A stretch of DNA of 24,570 nt from Ichthyophonus hoferi (lineage: Eukaryota; Opisthokonta; Ichthyosporea; Ichthyophonida; Ichthyophonidae): the NCBI GenBank assembly GCA_002751075.1, contig NAOQ01000173.1:95025-119594 (forward strand). The letters run 5' to 3'. Made by a program: the position numbers and the translations under genes. Numbering within the stretch: the stretch's first letter is position 1; every line of letters starts with the position of its first letter. Shown one piece after another: positions 22,501-24,570 of the stretch. The notes under the pieces were generated by a model. The model was not told the origin of the DNA. It saw nothing but the letters and a program-made list of their open reading frames with translations, and searched no databases.

Positions 22501-24077
22501 TAGCCGTGTTTTTGATTGTTTTTGTTTATTTTTGTTATGGTTAGTATGGTGTATTTCTCGGGTTACCATTATATTTTGTTATGTACGTAAGGTTAGTACA
22601 TGTATTATATTATTTATGTCATTAATGTGTTTTACTACGCATTGTTTTATTTAGTTTTGCAAGGTTTCTATTTTATTTCGATTTTTTTTTAATAAAAAAA
22701 ATGTGTAGCTTTATAACATATATATCGTATTTTACAAATATTTTTATTTTGCTTTAAAATTTGTTTTTTTTAAGTTATTTTACAATATTTTTAATTGCTA
22801 TTCTGTGCCCACTTTATTGATTTATCCTCAACTTTCCCACTCTACAGCTTGATATCTATCTCAGTTCCTTCCTTGTTGCCCTTGCTAATCTACCCGGTAA
22901 CATTATCTCCGCGTTATTGGTAGATTGGCTGGGTCGCACTAAACTACTAGGTCAGTATCTAATTGGCTACTATTTTTATTGCCATATCTATATATCAAAT
23001 AACTACATAAATAAGTAACTGTTTATTTCTATTTCTAGGATATATTATTTATATTTTTATGTAATATAACCTATGTTTTCTAATTATCTATATATGTATT
23101 TATTATAGCCTTGATATATAAACGTATAAAAATTATATCATACTACAGACCTCTATCTATTGGGATGCGTAAACACACATCCAAATCCATCGATATATCA
23201 CTTTCCATTGCAATATTATATATGTTTGTATGTATGTATGTACACACACAACTTATGTTGCAATACATCTTTACATTTAACTATACTCAATCACTCTTAT
23301 ATATGCTTACAATTACTAATACATGTAATACATTTCTGTAGCTGCATCAATGTGTATAGCAGGTGCCAGTGTAGCTGCCATTCCCTTTGTCACTCAAACC
23401 TGGCAAGTAGTGCTTATGTCATGTATATTTAGTGGTGCCTCTACCCCGGGTTGGAATGCACTCGATATAGTTAGTGCTGAGGTATGTATTGTATTGTATG
23501 GTATATTCAGTTAATCTGCTTGTTGTTTTCCTTATAATTTTTAGTTTACTTTTATTTTGAGCTTTTGGTTTTTTTATTTTCGGTTTGATTTTCTTTTTCA
23601 TCTCCTTATGTGTTCTTGGTTAAACCAATTATTAAATTCTGCCATTAATTTATAAATGATGTATATGATTTATTGTATTTATCTTACATATTTATATACC
23701 AGGGGAATGGTTTCAGGTGCAGTTCTAGTATGTTTATTGCGCTGTCATACCAGTGTATCTTCTCTCTATCAACATGCTTTTATTAATCTTAATAACTAAT
23801 GTGCTTTTCCTTCTTTTCCCTTCATCAACGCGTAAAACTGTACGATTTATATACACAAACATAATATATACAGTTGTTTCCAACACACCTACGTGGTACA
23901 GGATTTGGCGTGCTAACTTTTGCTGGAAGAGTAGCAGCTATTGTTGCCGATAATACGTTTGGTCTATTTTCCGGCACAAGTCGTATTGTGCCTCTCCTAA
24001 TTACAGCTGGAATGCTAATAACTGGTGGATTATGTGCTCTAACATTACCCGAACTTAAAGGGGCGGCTATTGATTAA
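19567..24077 (+). CDS. SV2-like (synaptic vesicle glycoprotein 2-related) MFS transporter
   Basis: Major facilitator membrane protein of the SV2/SVOP group. Nine exons: 19567-19704, 19932-20260, 20594-20725, 21163-21342, 21761-21847, 22075-22255, 22848-22950, 23342-23481 and 23874-24077. All GT-AG, phases consistent, 497 residues. Residues 1-46 are an acidic cytosolic tail. TM1 carries the SV2-type acidic pair (Asp67, Glu70), followed by MFS motif A WGTYADLKGRRQ (110-121), GGSIPVVFSYFCEFLP from 158, PESPR (236-240), and a C-half with LPGNIISALLVD (364-375), GWNALDIVSAELFP and RGTGFG. These match SV2 more closely than SVOP. The loop between TM7 and TM8 is only about 12-15 residues, so the large luminal pentapeptide-repeat domain of vertebrate SV2 is absent. 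A substrate cannot be deduced. The ATG context AAAG fits a good start. Intron 6 contains decayed copies of the end of exon 6. Confidence 0.93.
22345..22500 (+). repeat. decayed copy 1 of exon 6 end plus donor region
   Basis: Bases 22349-22395 resemble the end of exon 6 (22213-22255): GGTCTGTTTCTC, then TGGTTACCATTATGC and a final CCCAAG. In frame this still reads GLFL-WLPL with one extra codon. The donor GT is gone. The following T-rich tail matches the tail of the next copy, both with GTGTTTTA and TTGTTTTATTTA. Confidence 0.6.
22533..22700 (+). repeat. decayed copy 2 of exon 6 end plus donor region
   Basis: From 22533, TGTTATGGTTAGTATGG-GTATTTCTC-GGTTACC aligns with TGCTATGGTTACTATGGCCTATTTCTCTGGTTACC at the end of exon 6, and the donor GGTTAGTACA is kept (22591-22600 against 22255-22264). 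The residues YG-YG-FL-LPLYF are still legible, interrupted by one in-frame stop. The steps between the GGTTAC anchors are 141 and 196 bases. Confidence 0.7.
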
Positions 24078-24570
24078 CTTATTTTGAAAACATATTGCTT
24101 CAAATAAGTCAGTACAATCATTTATGCATATGTAGATAGAGGTATACGTAGCTATACACATACCTACATATATATATATATAATTTTCCCCACCACATTT
24201 TGAATGTTTTTATCCATAGCTAATTATAATTACGTATGATTAGGGCCTATGTATATACTTAATACACACTCCAACGTTGCCTTTTTTTTAACATGCGCGG
24301 ACAACCATTAATAGTCCAGCGATTAATTGCTTTTTATGCAATCCTTTTTTGGCTAATTAGGAAGACGTTTTAAAGAATAAAACGTTGTTACGAGATCGTT
24401 AACCCCTAATGAATAAGGAGATTCGATCTTGGCTCGAATAATAAGTAGACCGATTCTTTTCATTAATATACATCATATGAACACAATTACATCAATCTGA
24501 ATAAGGTGACATACGCCAATAGTATTTAAGTATTGTAGCAAGATTAGACAATTCTAGTGGGTCTTCTTAA
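24078..24570. other. 3' flank of the SV2-like gene
   Basis: AT-rich DNA without a gene. A perfect 8-base hairpin, ACGTTTTA (24365-24372) and TAAAACGT (24378-24385), overlaps an AATAAA at 24376-24381, about 300 bases after the stop codon. This is the best visible polyadenylation signal of the SV2-like gene. Confidence 0.45.

Noticed and set aside
1-24570. Apparent abundance of CCAAT/ATTGG motifs through the window
   Set aside because: At roughly one-third GC, about 50 sites on both strands are expected by chance in this length, and a rough scan does not clearly exceed that. Only well-placed full cores are listed.

Overview
The window reads as a stretch of a compact, AT-rich animal nuclear genome. 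Five protein genes can be supported. Four are intron-rich, with 24 introns in total, all GT-AG and about 180-820 bases long. One is intronless. There is also one old Ty1/copia fossil. The SV2-type transporter and the DEPDC1-like DEP domain point to an animal, and the AT-richness with modest introns would fit an early-branching invertebrate such as a sponge, placozoan or cnidarian. The exact lineage cannot be fixed from the sequence alone. I built the gene models by hand from splice sites, reading phase and remembered family proteins; no search was run.

Layout, left to right: a poly(A) tract at the left edge and intergenic DNA; ATPAF2 (mitochondrial F1-ATPase assembly factor, minus strand, 9 exons, 1623-6043), with two decayed copies of its last exon downstream; a copia pol fossil (minus strand, about 6310-7560); a single-exon gene for a small DEP-domain protein with a mitochondrial-looking N-terminus (plus, 8783-9391); VMA21 (V-ATPase assembly chaperone of the ER, plus, 3 exons, 10639-11707); a 2.6-kb repeat-bearing gap; ARV1 (ER lipid/sterol homeostasis protein, minus, 7 exons, 14307-17318); a 2.2-kb gap with an unusual alternative hairpin; and an SV2-like major facilitator transporter (plus, 9 exons, 19567-24077).

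The genes do not form a pathway, though three concern membranes and ATPases: ATPAF2 assembles the mitochondrial F1 sector, VMA21 assembles the V-ATPase V0 sector in the ER, and ARV1 acts on ER lipids. VMA21 and ARV1 converge; ARV1 and the SV2-like gene diverge.

The most unusual signal is repeated short-range tandem duplication with a step of about 140-200 bases. In two cases it copied exon ends, leaving decayed shadow exons: the last exon of ATPAF2, and exon 6 with its donor site in the SV2-like gene. A similar 150-base duplication lies between VMA21 and ARV1. I found no convincing new multi-gene system.
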